A DNA stretch of 64,000 nucleotides from Phymorhynchus buccinoides (Eukaryota; Mollusca; Gastropoda; Neogastropoda; Raphitomidae): the NCBI GenBank assembly GCA_017654935.2, contig CM065711.1:24922619-24986618 (forward strand). The letters run 5' to 3'. Below the pieces are notes generated by a model. The model ran no database searches and was not told the DNA's origin. It saw only the letters and a program-made list of their open reading frames with translations. The position numbers and the translations under genes are program-made. Below are positions 45,891 to 56,489 of the stretch, one piece after another; positions within the stretch are counted from its first letter, which is position 1; each line of letters starts with the position of its first letter.

Positions 45891-46574
45891 ATGTTTATTT
45901 ATATAACTGATCAAAACATGCCAATACTTTTACAACGTCCTATTGAAAATCGTGGTTCTCTAAAAGTTGCGCTCCATGAAATTTATTACAAAGTTAAATG
46001 GATTAACATAAGCGAATCCTTAAAGAACAATTGGATAAGAAAAAATACTAGTGAAGGGATGATCGAACTAACTATACCCGACGGTTATTATGCCTTTTGT
46101 TCATTAAAAGAAATGTTAAACGACTTCGACATTACTTTAAAACTTAATGAGGGAAATTTAAAAGTGAAGATGACGTTTAGAGCCCAAAAAGGAGTAGTAT
46201 TTGAATTTGCTTGTGAATTGGCTAAACTATTAGGTTTTAGATTAGACAGGTTCCATATCACTGATAATGCACTGGAAAGTAATGCATTTACAGCTGTAAA
46301 ATCACTTAATCTCGGAATACATTCTTTATTATACTTTCATTTAGATATCCTGAGTACGGACAACAACTTATTTGAGAACCATCCGTCTACTGTGTTAAGA
46401 GTTCTTCCATCAGCAAAAGCGGCATACTGCGATTACGAACTTATAACGTTTCCAACCTTACAGTTTAAAGAATTAATTTGCGGGAATCACCATTCGCTAA
46501 AAATAAGAATAACTGACAAAAAAGGAACAGATGTACAGTGCGACAGCTTGAATGTTTTGTTAGAAATAAAATAA
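45891..46574 (+). CDS. Polinton protein, 227 aa, candidate minor capsid (right copy)
   Basis: Intact, with a handful of substitutions relative to 4973-5656. Same beta-rich pattern and VLLEIK end. Followed after 14 bp by the 283-residue gene. Confidence 0.55.
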   Translation: MFIYITDQNMPILLQRPIENRGSLKVALHEIYYKVKWINISESLKNNWIRKNTSEGMIELTIPDGYYAFCSLKEMLNDFDITLKLNEGNLKVKMTFRAQKGVVFEFACELAKLLGFRLDRFHITDNALESNAFTAVKSLNLGIHSLLYFHLDILSTDNNLFENHPSTVLRVLPSAKAAYCDYELITFPTLQFKELICGNHHSLKIRITDKKGTDVQCDSLNVLLEIK

Positions 46575-46588
46575 TTTAATATAAAACT

Positions 46589-47440
46589 ATGTCACGCGGA
46601 CCAGATCAGCCGGTTATGATTGACCCTGTTAGATGCACGACTTTAGAATTAAAAGATCTAGCAGACACAGAAGACTTCGATCTAAATGGAGAGATAGGAG
46701 CACTGTATGGATTTGAGTATACGAGTGATGGTTATTATAAACGTGCAGAAGTAAGTGATAAAAAGGTTCCTAAACTAGAGCAACTGCATAATGTAGTAGC
46801 TGATAATGTTGGTCAGTTTGAATATAAGATCGTTAAGAAAAGGGACAACAAATGGCATTTAATTCCATTCGTTGATTGGGAAATTAAGTTTGAATTTTTG
46901 AGTCCATTTACGTTCTTTGACAGTAACAAACACTTTCGCAAATCATTTAACTCAGGACCATTACATATTAGTCTGATTCCACAAAACAACAGCAGAAGAG
47001 AAATAGCAATCAAACCTTATAAAAAGAGACAGTACATACTGCATAGAAAAAAGACAGTAACAAAAGACTCAGCCACGCAATTAGAGTTAATTCCTAAGTT
47101 AACTTTAGCGGACGAATTTACTATGATATTTGAACTTTCTGTTAGAGCGGATGATCCCGATTCCCCGCCTGCTGGTGTTAGTGACGTCCTGATGAAAGGA
47201 ATTACAATTTCTTGGCAAAACTTGGATGCAGAATCAGTGAAGTGTACTATCGTTATTCAAAACAGTGGTGAAGAAATTAAGGCAGTGTCGACTAGTAATA
47301 AAGTTATATTAAGTGTTGATCCAAACAATCTTAAAGAATTAACATTCATTAACCTTACTAATTTAGATCTCATTGGATTTTATTACACTGAAAGCATTTT
47401 ATCTGAAGATCTTCTTAAAATGATAACCGGGATGAATTAA
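46589..47440 (+). CDS. Conserved Polinton protein, 283 aa (right copy, intact)
   Basis: A full-length, uninterrupted frame; the left copy is truncated by a nonsense change. Largely beta-strand prone and without membrane segments. It sits between the 227- and 209-residue genes on the same strand with short spacers, as in an operon-like cluster. No function recognised; virion-related by context. Confidence 0.72.
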   Translation: MSRGPDQPVMIDPVRCTTLELKDLADTEDFDLNGEIGALYGFEYTSDGYYKRAEVSDKKVPKLEQLHNVVADNVGQFEYKIVKKRDNKWHLIPFVDWEIKFEFLSPFTFFDSNKHFRKSFNSGPLHISLIPQNNSRREIAIKPYKKRQYILHRKKTVTKDSATQLELIPKLTLADEFTMIFELSVRADDPDSPPAGVSDVLMKGITISWQNLDAESVKCTIVIQNSGEEIKAVSTSNKVILSVDPNNLKELTFINLTNLDLIGFYYTESILSEDLLKMITGMN

Positions 47441-47470
47441 ATATGATTTTTTTTAATTTAGTATAAAAAG

Positions 47471-48100
47471 ATGTCCGTTAAAGTATACCCCAAAGTTCCG
47501 AAAGATAATACTGAGCCTAATGAAGAAATGGATCAAGTCAAAACGTCTGTCGAAGGGTTCAGACTGAATACCATTACAGAAATACAAAGAGAATTGGAAA
47601 AAGACCTCGCTAATTATAACAGAGCTAAACGAAGGTACTCTTGTTTGTTTAATACTGCAACATATTTAAATACTGGTTTTGGAACTCTAGGCGCTATAAC
47701 AGTGGGAAGCTCCGTAGGGTTGTTAGCAACTGGTGTTGGATCGGTAGTAGCGTTGCCGTTAGGGTGTGTGTCACTGACGCTAGGATTGTTTTCAATGACA
47801 ACGACCGCTTTTAACAAAAAAATAAAAGTCAAACTTCAAAAGCATACAGCCATGGTTCAATTGATAATGGCTAAGCTCAGTTCATTTCGATTGATAATTA
47901 GTAAAGCTTTGCAAGACTCTCAAATTACGGATGATGAATTTAATCGTCTCCAAGCAGACTACAATGACTACAAAATGCAAAAGTTCGAACGACAGAAAAA
48001 GTCAAGGACGAGTTTTACTGAACCTCAAGACATAGAAGCATTAAAAAAAGAATGTAAAAAAAAAATAGACGACACATTAAAATCAGTTCTAGGGAAATAA
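47471..48100 (+). CDS. Conserved Polinton membrane protein, 209 aa (right copy)
   Basis: Intact and nearly identical to 3448-4077 (one visible T-to-K change near the end). Central two-pass hydrophobic region with GVGSVVALPLGCVSLTLG; lysine-rich C-terminal helix. Confidence 0.75.
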   Translation: MSVKVYPKVPKDNTEPNEEMDQVKTSVEGFRLNTITEIQRELEKDLANYNRAKRRYSCLFNTATYLNTGFGTLGAITVGSSVGLLATGVGSVVALPLGCVSLTLGLFSMTTTAFNKKIKVKLQKHTAMVQLIMAKLSSFRLIISKALQDSQITDDEFNRLQADYNDYKMQKFERQKKSRTSFTEPQDIEALKKECKKKIDDTLKSVLGK

Positions 48101-48157
48101 CGATAAGAACTCTAAAGGGTGCTTATTCAATTACGTATGATTCCAAGTTTCGAAAGT

Positions 48158-49039
48158 CTACTGACTATGACTATTAGTTCTCCAGTGGCCAACGGCGTAC
48201 GAAAACTCTGGTGATTTAAACACGCGTTTTGTATTGGTTGAATCGAGTGACTTTTTATTTACAACAGTTTCATTTATCTCGTGTAACTTAGATTGCAGTG
48301 TAACGTTATCATGAAAAAACGTTTTGTTATTGAACAATGCTTCTTTGTAGTTGTCGTGTGTCATAACCATTTGAACAACCGGTCTACTGATTCCTTTCGC
48401 TTTTTTAATTACTTTATTCTCACTTGCAACTGAATACATCTTTGCTCTCAGTCCAACGTACTCTTTGATTAAAGTTCCATTCAGTTCATCCTTCATCTTA
48501 CCAATCACCGTTTTATTTACAGTTGAATGTAATGGTGATTTAATTGAGTAGCCAGATGTATCATACTTAGAGTCTGATCCTTTTGCTACTTCTGTTTCTA
48601 AATCTTTGTAAAAGTCTTCAGTTGGAATGTCTAGAATAAATGAATCTGTATCTGTGTACAATACTTTAGAGTCTGGATACAATGGTTTAAATAATCGTAT
48701 AAAAATTATAACATCAATAACTTGGACAGTTCAAGGACAGCAAACCCAATGAATACTGGTTTATCTAGTTTTACTTTAAGTTTCTTCATCATTATACCAT
48801 AAAGACTGTCATGGAACTTTCGGAAGTCTTGATAATTAGGTTTTGAGGTTAATTTGATTGCTTCGTTTTCTTGGGTAACTAATCTGACGTCTTTACGTTT
48901 GTGCGGGTTTTCCATTGTCTTTCCAAAACAACTGTTATTCATTAACTTGAAGAAGTCTTTTTCCGAGGCATCTGTTGCTTGCGTTCTGTTGCTTCGTAAA
49001 ACTCCACAAGCAGCATGGGAAGGCAATGATATCAACTAA
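48158..49039 (-). pseudogene. polB: Polinton DNA polymerase B, C-terminal fragment (right copy, broken)
   Basis: Same two pieces (48706-49035 and 48158-48682) and the same break as the left copy, so the lesion predates the duplication. Palm motifs KLMNN...FGKTMEN and YTDTDSF are visible. Nothing upstream of about 49039 resembles polymerase. Confidence 0.88.
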
Positions 49040-49124
49040 GACCAAGTTTATTGTCTTGTGCATGGTGCTTGATGGTTCCTATTGTAGCTGCAGCTTTCTT
49101 TTTATGTTTAGGAGAGGATAAAGT

Positions 49125-49290
49125 AGGTTGTGAGGTGGACCGTATGGTTTTCCACCGGGGTTGTGAGGTGGATTTTTTTGTGAGGTGGATTTTCCCATTA
49201 CCTCACAACGCAAACCTCACAAACAGCGTGTAGAACGTTTCGGCGACCATTTGCTGCATTTATCTCAATCACCTCACAAAACCGTTGAAA
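49125..49290. promoter_or_regulatory. Cluster of TTGTGAGGT motifs, possible promoter region
   Basis: The motif TGTGAGGT occurs six times in about 155 bp: three forward (about 49129, 49162, 49181) and three as ACCTCACA (about 49200, 49214, 49272). It lies just inside unique DNA beyond the inverted repeat and upstream of a splice-donor-like site at 49496. Regulatory function is inferred from clustering only. Confidence 0.4.
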
Positions 49291-49299
49291 AGTCAATGT

Positions 49300-49495
49300 G
49301 CACACACTTTGTGTGTGTGCAAATTTCGGTCGGATTTTGGCTCCTGGGCTTGTAGAGATAATGAGCTTGACCTTTTCGTGACCTCTTTTCTGATTGGTTG
49401 TACACATTTTGCTGGAAACATGCGCAGTGCCAACTTCCGGTTATGTCATCAACAAGACTGCAGACATTTGTTGCCAATGTGTTTTTGGCTGTCTG
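49300..49495 (+). other. Putative 5' untranslated exon of the zinc-finger/recombinase-like gene
   Basis: A good splice donor, CTG|GTAAGTAG, lies at 49495/49496, 2.6 kb before the first coding exon, which has its own acceptor and so needs an upstream exon. The 5' end is unknown. A hairpin-forming GCACACAC...GTGTGTGTGC occurs at 49302-49321. Confidence 0.35.
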
Positions 49496-49724
49496 GTAAG
49501 TAGCTTATAACATTGATTTTGCTTAACTTTTGTTGTTTGAATACAAGATTACTACAATTCTAAGCATTGTTAACTTAATGGAAGACATTTTCACGGGGCT
49601 TAAAATTTGTAGTAGATTTCGTAGTTAGGTGTCCAGTGACTGACTGAAACAGAAAGTCTTGACGCCAATGATTTTTTTTTTCAAGTTTTGAACTCACTGC
49701 TACTCCTACCCCGTTCTGCAGGTC

Positions 49725-49805
49725 GGGATAGGGTTAGACAGGGATAGGGTTAGGATATAACGCCCGGGAAAGGGATAGGATTACGGTTGGGGTTAGGGTT
49801 AGAAA
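49725..49805. repeat. Degenerate telomere-like (GGGTTAG/GGGATAGG) patch
   Basis: Contains GGGTTAGACAGGGATAGGGT, GGGATAGG and finally GGGGTTAGGGTTAGAAAT. Interstitial and imperfect, in the first intron of the host-like gene. Confidence 0.5.
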
Positions 49806-50599
49806 TTAAAACAAAAAGTCATGACAAAATGGCCGCTTGACGTTGCTGGAGTCCAGACTGGCAGACTGCAGATAGCTTACTGTCTGACTGAACAGTGAAC
49901 GGTACCTGACTGGCTGGGTCTGTCAAATGTGATTGTGGTGACTAGTCAAATAGGCCTAGAAGGAAGGCAGATCCTGAGATCGCTACCGGCAGATCTACTT
50001 CTACTGAGTTGTAGGCTAGTACTGTACTGTAGTAGGCCTAGTACAGTAGTACTAGTAGTAGTAGTTAGTAAAAAGGATTGATGTCTGCCTAACCCTCGAG
50101 GCTTAGCCTTCCATCCAAAAAAATGTTTTTATGAACTCCGGGTAGGTAGTGATTGGGCGTACACCGCTCCGTATTCTAATCCGTTGCTTTGTGCTAACCA
50201 CCAAAATGGCGTCTTGCAGCGGACGTGTTGATTACGAACTTAGGCCTAGTTATTGATCGTAAAAAAGTTAGCCAAAAGTTATGTAGAAATTCCAGCTTTC
50301 TTGTGGTCAGCCAATGGATGACTCAGTTCGAAAATGAAACAACAGGAGTGTGAAGCGCTTGATAATCTTTGATAGAAATAAACTTATAAAGGTAGGTTTG
50401 TCATTCACTCATTGATTCAAGTTTCAAGTGATTCAATTGTTTCCGTAGATCAGTAGAAAGAAGCAGACCTAATTCAGTAATTGTTGTAGGATTTTTGTTT
50501 ACCCTAACCAATTGACCTCCCATCTCTCTCTCTCTGGTTTAAATGTTTTTGTTTTTTCCAAATCAACATGAACAACAACTATGACATAACTGAAGCAAC

Positions 50600-50700
<101 letters not shown>

Positions 50701-51077
50701 CTCAGTCCCCCCTCCCCCCCATTCTTAGCTATCTTAAACTAAGAGCACACTAATCTAAGATTTAATGACCTGGCCAGCCAGCGCACATTCAGTGTGTAAC
50801 AAGCATGATGCCAAGTCTAGCACTGGTCAGGGATCTGGTCTGATCTTGCTCCGATCATACAACCCTCAACTCACCCCCCCCTTCCCTCTTCCCTCCTCTC
50901 CCATTCTCCCCACCCCCTCTGCTCCACATTACCGACTTTGTTTTCTTTTTCATTACTTTTGTTTTTTCTGATCTGTCGACTGGGGGCCTGGCCCAGCACT
51001 AGGCTGGGTTGGGGCCATACTAGGCCTCCAGCTTGCTGGGGGCTGAAGATCATTGCGCCTGGTTCCTTCACTATACT

Positions 51078-51196
51078 ACCACCCTCTATGTCCCCCTCTT
51101 TTCCTCCATCCGCACCCCCCCTCTTTTCCTCCATCCGCACCCCTAGGTAGGGGTAGGGGTGTGGATGGAGGAAAAGAGGGGGAAATAGAGGGTGGG
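51078..51196. repeat. Pyrimidine/purine hairpin with a 24-bp direct repeat in one arm
   Basis: CCCTCTTTTCCTCCATCCGC occurs twice in tandem (51092-51139) and its complement GGATGGAGGAAAAGAGGG once at 51163-51180. Flanks CCACCCTCTAT and ATAGAGGGTGGG also pair. Intronic. Confidence 0.7.
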
Positions 51197-51316
51197 GGTT
51201 AGGTGAAGGTTGTGGGAAGGGATGGGGAGAGAATGGAATCTTCCACAAGTACAAAGTTAGAAATGTTAATTGTCAATGATTTTCACTGATTATTTGCGTA
51301 TGTTTACATTAAATAA

Positions 51317-51640
51317 CTCATTTTCCTTGGCATAAGGCTGTGTCAGACCAATTGACATAATCCAGAACACCAAGGCTACATCAAAATGTTATGTTATGCA
51401 TAGTTATGTGGGAGATTGTCTTTAGCCATGGCAAGCTTCTAGCATAACATCATCAATCGAAAATCCTCCGAAGTCGGAGTGTGGCTGCCCACATTGCGAG
51501 GTAATAAAAAAAACCCGGTAACACACGTAATGTTCTCATCCCTAGTTGGGGCATTTGTACAATAGTCAATTGCTTTGGCGCTGTTGGGATGATCCCTAGA
51601 CTAGCTAGAGGAGTTAAGCCAGGGAATGAAAACAACGGTC
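51317..51640 (-). repeat. Dispersed repeat family R, inverted copy
   Basis: Reverse complement of parts of 62480-62790 and 61722-61865: GGCATAAGGCTGTGTCAGAC, CATGGCAAGCTTCTAGCATAA and CGTAATGTTCTCATC reappear there. Probably a SINE or non-autonomous DNA element. Confidence 0.65.
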
Positions 51641-52094
51641 TACACAATTGTTCAACAATGTAGAGGCATAAAACTTGTCCAATGCCCTTCGAGTTTGACT
51701 TGAGTAAGGCCATCAACACACTTCAACACACTACTTGACTTCACTGTCGCAGAATGTGACAATTTTGTGCAAGTATAGACATCATCGTACAACAGTAATT
51801 AATCTCTGAGTTCTGTTTTTGAAGGCGCAGCAAATTTTATCACATGATACATTCATGAAGATTACAAATTACTGAACAAACTTAGGGAAGCACACACACA
51901 AATAATAGCTTTAACTTAAGTTAACCTTTTTAAGAACGAAAATGAGGAATTGTTAAATGCTACTAAAGCTATCAATATGTTCAGAGATTTTCTTAAGCAG
52001 TACAATCGATCATAGATTGTTTTAAATAAAAACAACCAGAATAGAACTAATCTGTTACAATGTAGTTTAAACAAAAGTTTTGCTTTTTTCACAG

Positions 52095-52146
52095 GAGTTC
52101 ACACCATGATGACTGCAGAGCATGGAGTCTGACAACAGTGAACAAG
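52095..52146 (+). CDS. Exon 2 of the zinc-finger/tyrosine-recombinase-like gene (first coding exon)
   Basis: Acceptor TTTTTTCACAG|G and donor CAAG|GTAATG bound a 52-bp exon. Translation probably starts at ATG 52122, giving MESDNSEQ and ending in phase 1. An upstream ATG at 52106 opens a nine-codon frame that stops at the TGA overlapping the start region. The acidic N-terminus and the phase match with the next two exons support the model. Confidence 0.65.
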
Positions 52147-52287
52147 GTAATGCCTGGTAAAGTTACTGTCTGTTATATAATCAGTAACTCTTATTTAATA
52201 CAGGAATCCACAACATAATTCGAACATAATGGGCCCGCCAAGGATGTATCACTGTAGTATACTTGAATTTCATTACAGACTTCAGTT

Positions 52288-52353
52288 CATGGGTCAGATG
52301 ACCCATGGCTGCATAAAATGAGGGGTCAAATCATCAATATGGGTCAATGACCC
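52288..52353. promoter_or_regulatory. Inverted GGGTCA/TGACCC sites (nuclear-receptor-like)
   Basis: A 20-bp palindrome, CATGGGTCAGATGACCCATG (52288-52307), holds two half-sites two bases apart. GGGTCA recurs at 52323, and GGGTCAATGACCC (52341-52353) has them one base apart (IR1 arrangement). Intronic; function inferred from motif resemblance only. Confidence 0.35.
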
Positions 52354-52492
52354 GGGCTCGCTGACAATCCTAAGCTCTATCCAGGTTTTACTTTATTCTT
52401 TTGAATGAACTTTCATTCCATCAGTACTTTGAATTTGACTGAAAATGCTTCATGAGATGAATGATGTTAACCCAAACAATGTATACATAGTA

Positions 52493-52555
52493 GTACTACT
52501 AGTAGTAGTAGTTGTAGTACTAATAGTAGTAATACTAATAGTAGTAGTATTGAGG
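52493..52555. repeat. (TAG)n-like trinucleotide repeat
   Basis: TAGTAGTACTACTAGTAGTA and variants; a shorter related patch lies at 50037-50072. Confidence 0.85.
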
Positions 52556-53023
52556 GCTAGAGGTGGGCCTCGAAGCCTTTTACACCCATTCCTTTAGTGA
52601 CCTTGGACGTTTTAGGGTGGCATTTCCTTTCTACAGCTAATCCATAATTTTTATTTTTTAATTCATTGAAAGATGTGACTTGTGAGATATTGTGAGTGAC
52701 ATACTGAGTCTTAATAGTGTATTGTTGTTCAGCAAACAACAGATGTTGGATACAATTGTGCTAGGACTAATCATTTGATAATGACATAACTTATGAATCC
52801 CTATCCTCGTCCACATCCCTCTCAGATTTCATTGTGTTTTATCTGTCAGATGTAAACAAAAAAATAGAGCATTAAGACGCTAGATCACCAACTGCACGGC
52901 AGCATTTTCAGCTGGTAATTAAAGTCACATTTGAATTTTAGCTTTTGGCTGGTTTTTTTTGTTTTTTTAGCAAACACATGCATCTTGAGTTTTACATAAG
53001 TTTGTTGATTTTTTTCTTTCTAG

Positions 53024-53083
53024 ATTTCTCTGACTCTGGATCAGAGTATGTACCAGACAGCATGACTGAAAGTTCAGAATCAG
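53024..53083 (+). CDS. Exon 3 of the zinc-finger/tyrosine-recombinase-like gene
   Basis: A 60-bp exon between TTTCTTTCTAG| and CAG|GTGAGG. It reads in the frame carried from exon 2 as FSDSGSEYVPDSMTESSES, a serine/acidic stretch typical of the N-terminus of this metazoan family as I know it. It ends in phase 1, matching the start of the last exon. Confidence 0.72.
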
Positions 53084-53739
53084 GTGAGGCGAAAATGTGC
53101 TAAACTGTATTAAATGTGTAATTATTGTTTATGTAATCACAATATTGGAATTTTTGAAAAGCAGATTATGTAAGTCTATTTTGTGTTTGTATTTATAGAA
53201 TGGTTGTGCAGAGATGATTTGGCATCATGTTGCTGCTCTCACGTCCAATAATTCTAGATATGTACAGTGACCCCCCCCCCCCCCCCCTTATATTGATAAT
53301 TAAAACCTATTATAAGACTCCCATTTAAGAACTACTTTTTTAAGACACTGCTCGCCTTTGTAAGTATTACAATCCATGCCGTTTTACAACCCCCTCCCAT
53401 ACAAGACCTCATTTTAGATGATTTTTGAAAGTCTTATAGTTATAAGGAGGGTTCCACTGCTGTTAGACATGTGTTGTGTTAGGGATCAAACCCTAACAGT
53501 AACACAACACACACACAAAACCTGGTTCCTCTGAATGATGGCTTGGCTCAGTGAATAAAACCAGCTACAGAAATGTCACTGAGTGGAAACAAATTAATCC
53601 ACTTCTACCCGGATTTCAGTGATCAATGTCCCGAGGCACCTGTCATAGGCCATTGTCCTATTAAAATTGACACACCTCCGGTTAAATAGGAGGTATAACG
53701 TTTTACAATACATTCGCTAATTTCTGAATTCAATTCTTC

Positions 53740-54235
53740 TTCTTCGATCGCTCAGTTTCCTGTCAATTATGAGCGCAGATGCGTCATGCTGCCCTTATGC
53801 GCCTAACTAAGAAATAGTTAGACCCAGCAAGTCCGACTTTGGCTGGAGGAAATGTTTTTGAAAGTGCTTCGTGAAAAAAAGGCAGGAGAATGGACCGGTA
53901 AGGCAGAAAGATAGCAGATGACAGTAAGCAAAGGGAAAAGGCAGAGTCAAAGAGAGTGACAGATTAGAGGAAGTTACAAGCACAGAAGGTTGGGGAACTA
54001 TTTATACAAAAGCCCCCACGGTATCCCCATGTGGGGATCAGAATTCAATGAATTCCTACACTCACTAGGCGAAACTGACTGCTTTCACTTCTTCCTTTTA
54101 TAACGACATTTTTACACTGTCTTTCAAGGGGCATTGATAGTCCAGTGGTTATTGTGCCGCGTTGCAAGCCAGAGGTCGTGGAATCGAGCCTGGCTCTCAA
54201 CGCATTCGTTTTACTCTTTTCTTCTTTATTTATTT
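53740..54235 (+). mobile_element. Composite SINE-like repeat with tRNA-like segment
   Basis: 53757-53783 matches 16276-16303. 53885-54045 is homologous to 63310-63475. 54126-54200 has GATAGTCCAGTGGTTATTGT (A-box-like) and GGTCGTGGAATCGAGCC (B-box-like). Confidence 0.55.
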
Positions 54236-54724
54236 TTAAAGGGGAGGGGGGGGGGGCAGCGTGGGGATAGGGGAAACCCTGAGCAAAGCGGGGTGAAGGG
54301 CTAGTTCATTTATAAAGCTTCTGTGCTTTAGTTTGCCTTATAATCAGGAGCACGTTGTATGTAGTTCATAAATATATTAATATGTTTAGGTGCAAGGGTG
54401 GGAATGAATGGTGTGAATGCAATGACACCAGGGATACCCTTCCCCTTTCTGAAGGACAAGAAAGGGACATTTGAACAAGGAGTACTTTGAAATCACACAT
54501 TTAAGGCAGGTGCCTTTTAAAAAACAATTCTTTGTATTACACAAATTTAGAATGCATTCTAAAATCATGATTTGTATCTCGTTTATCAAGAGCCCTCATT
54601 GCTTCCAAGTCTACCCCTGAGTGGCATCTGCAAATCAGCTGGAAGAAAATGGGAGGAAGACTACCGAAGTGGAGCCTTCACAAAACTCCAGGAACTCTCA
54701 GCAGGTGTGCAAATGTTATGTTCT

Positions 54725-55385
54725 ATCGAGTATAAGTAGTTTAGTAGATCAATTTAGATTCTGAGAAATGAAATGCAAACAACTTTTTCCCAAATCCCTG
54801 TTTTTGACATACGCTGTTTCAACACAGTCGCTATTTTTGTGTGGTTACTTATGATAGAGTCGCTATTTTGAAGTCGCTCTTTTGATTGTCACTGTTTTGA
54901 AAATCACCATTCCACCCCCATGTAATAGCAGCTGTCAAAACAGCGACATCAAAATGGCGACTGGATCTTAACGGTGATAGTTTAATTATTGAGGATGCAA
55001 TAATAGCTAAAGCATCCAATACCGATCTCCCAACCAACGATAATCAAAATTACGATTTTTATTAAAAACAGCAAAGATCAACTCATTTAAGCCATGTTTA
55101 AGTGGCTTGTCATTTGGGTAAACTAATGTCATGGGTATGTTTGGAACAGGAAGGACCTATGCTTTAATTCTTGTTACAATCAGTTCTGTACACCTATTTA
55201 TGTTCTGATAAATGAAATACAACTTTATTTCTCCCAAATCGCTGTTTTTGACAGAACAGTTTCAACAAAATTGCTCTTTTTTTTCTTGCTGTTTTTATAG
55301 TCGCTGTTATGATAAGAGTCACTAACTTGAAGTTGCTTTTTTGAATGTTGCTGTTTTGAGAGTCGCTATTCCACCCCCACGCTGA
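54725..55385. repeat. Two direct copies of a GTCGCTATTTTGA-rich repeat
   Basis: 54745-54920 and 55185-55378 align as direct copies; both end in CGCTATTCCACCCCCA-like sequence. Within each, short variants of AGTCGCTNTTTTGA recur. A related TTGAGGATGCAATAA tail occurs at 54988 and 55751. Confidence 0.65.
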
Positions 55386-55458
55386 TTCACACACTACTGT
55401 TTGGCAAGTATCTGGCTGATGTCAGGAGCCTGGTATTCTTCCTAAAGTGTGTTTGACC

Positions 55459-55710
55459 TGCACATGTCGATGGCTTGGAGTCAAAACGGACTGTCTTTAG
55501 ATAGTCCATTGACATTATTATTGAACTTATTACGAAAACTAATAACTTGTATTACAAAAAAACCTGCAGAAATATAAAAGGCATAACCCCCTTTTTTATA
55601 TTTTTGCAGTCATTATTTGATACAAGTTATTAGTTTGTGTAATAAGTCCAATAATATGTCAATAGACTATCTAAAGATAGTCCGTTTTGACTCCAAGCCA
55701 TCGATGTGCA
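55459..55710. mobile_element. Foldback MITE with arms of about 105 bp
   Basis: TGCACATGTCGATGGCTTGG at the left end is complementary to CCAAGCCATCGATGTGCA at the right. Pairing continues through GGAGTCAAAACGGACT, TCTTTAGATAGTC and ACTTGTATTAC-like blocks with small gaps, leaving a short AT-rich centre. No coding capacity. Target-site duplication not identified. Confidence 0.8.
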
Positions 55711-55953
55711 GTTACCAAAAAATCCCCAAATTGTCACTGACATTGCCTTATTGAGGATGCAATAAAAGTGTAAATAAAAAGATAGCAGCTCCTCAATTTT
55801 AACTTAATTTAAGCCAAGGCCACTGACATGTAAAATTGTATCTAAGCACCAGTCAAATTTGTTTTTGAGGTAACTGGGGGAGAAACAGTATCGCATAGTC
55901 CTACAATTTCACACCTGTGTGGCACCAGCTTCAGCATTTATATATAACATTGT

Positions 55954-56066
<113 letters not shown>

Positions 56067-56489
56067 GTATTATTATACTGAATGTACAGGTTAACGGGTG
56101 GCGCACCTCTAAGTGCGACACATTCACCTGTTGGGTGCAACCAAAATTTCACAGAGACGTTTCTGTGATAATAAAGTATCAAAATACCAAATACTATATC
56201 AAATACAGAACTTCAGATTGAGGGGTCATTTTTTAAAAATGATGGCCTACTAATGTTATTAACTTTAAACCTAAATTTCATTACAATGCATTATGAGTGT
56301 AGGCATGTGTGTGCATGAATGCATGCAAGGGAGCATACGGTTTAATTGATCATGGCCTAACGCCCCTGTCAAAAGGGAACAAAGGGGAAGAGAGAGACAG
56401 AGAAGGATCATTAGCTTAGCCCATATGTGTTGTAAATCAAGAGAAAAAAATTCAAATATGCACGTTTCTGTACTGCAATTTTTTTTAAA

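Larger units (their letters stand above)
38842..49039. mobile_element. Decayed Polinton/Maverick element, right copy (more complete)
   Basis: Contains, from 38842: a small membrane protein, a 123-aa protein, two short ORFs, integrase, packaging ATPase, major capsid, coiled-coil membrane protein, anchored protein, two beta-rich proteins, a two-pass membrane protein and the PolB fragment. Missing are the PolB N-terminus and the cysteine protease. Several genes carry frame breaks, so the copy is dead as written. Confidence 0.87.

Noticed and set aside
54600..54710. Extra exon of the recombinase-like gene, ending CTCTCAGCAG|GTGTGC
   Set aside because: Open, but it would end in phase 2, breaking the frame into the last exon, and the acceptor is weak.
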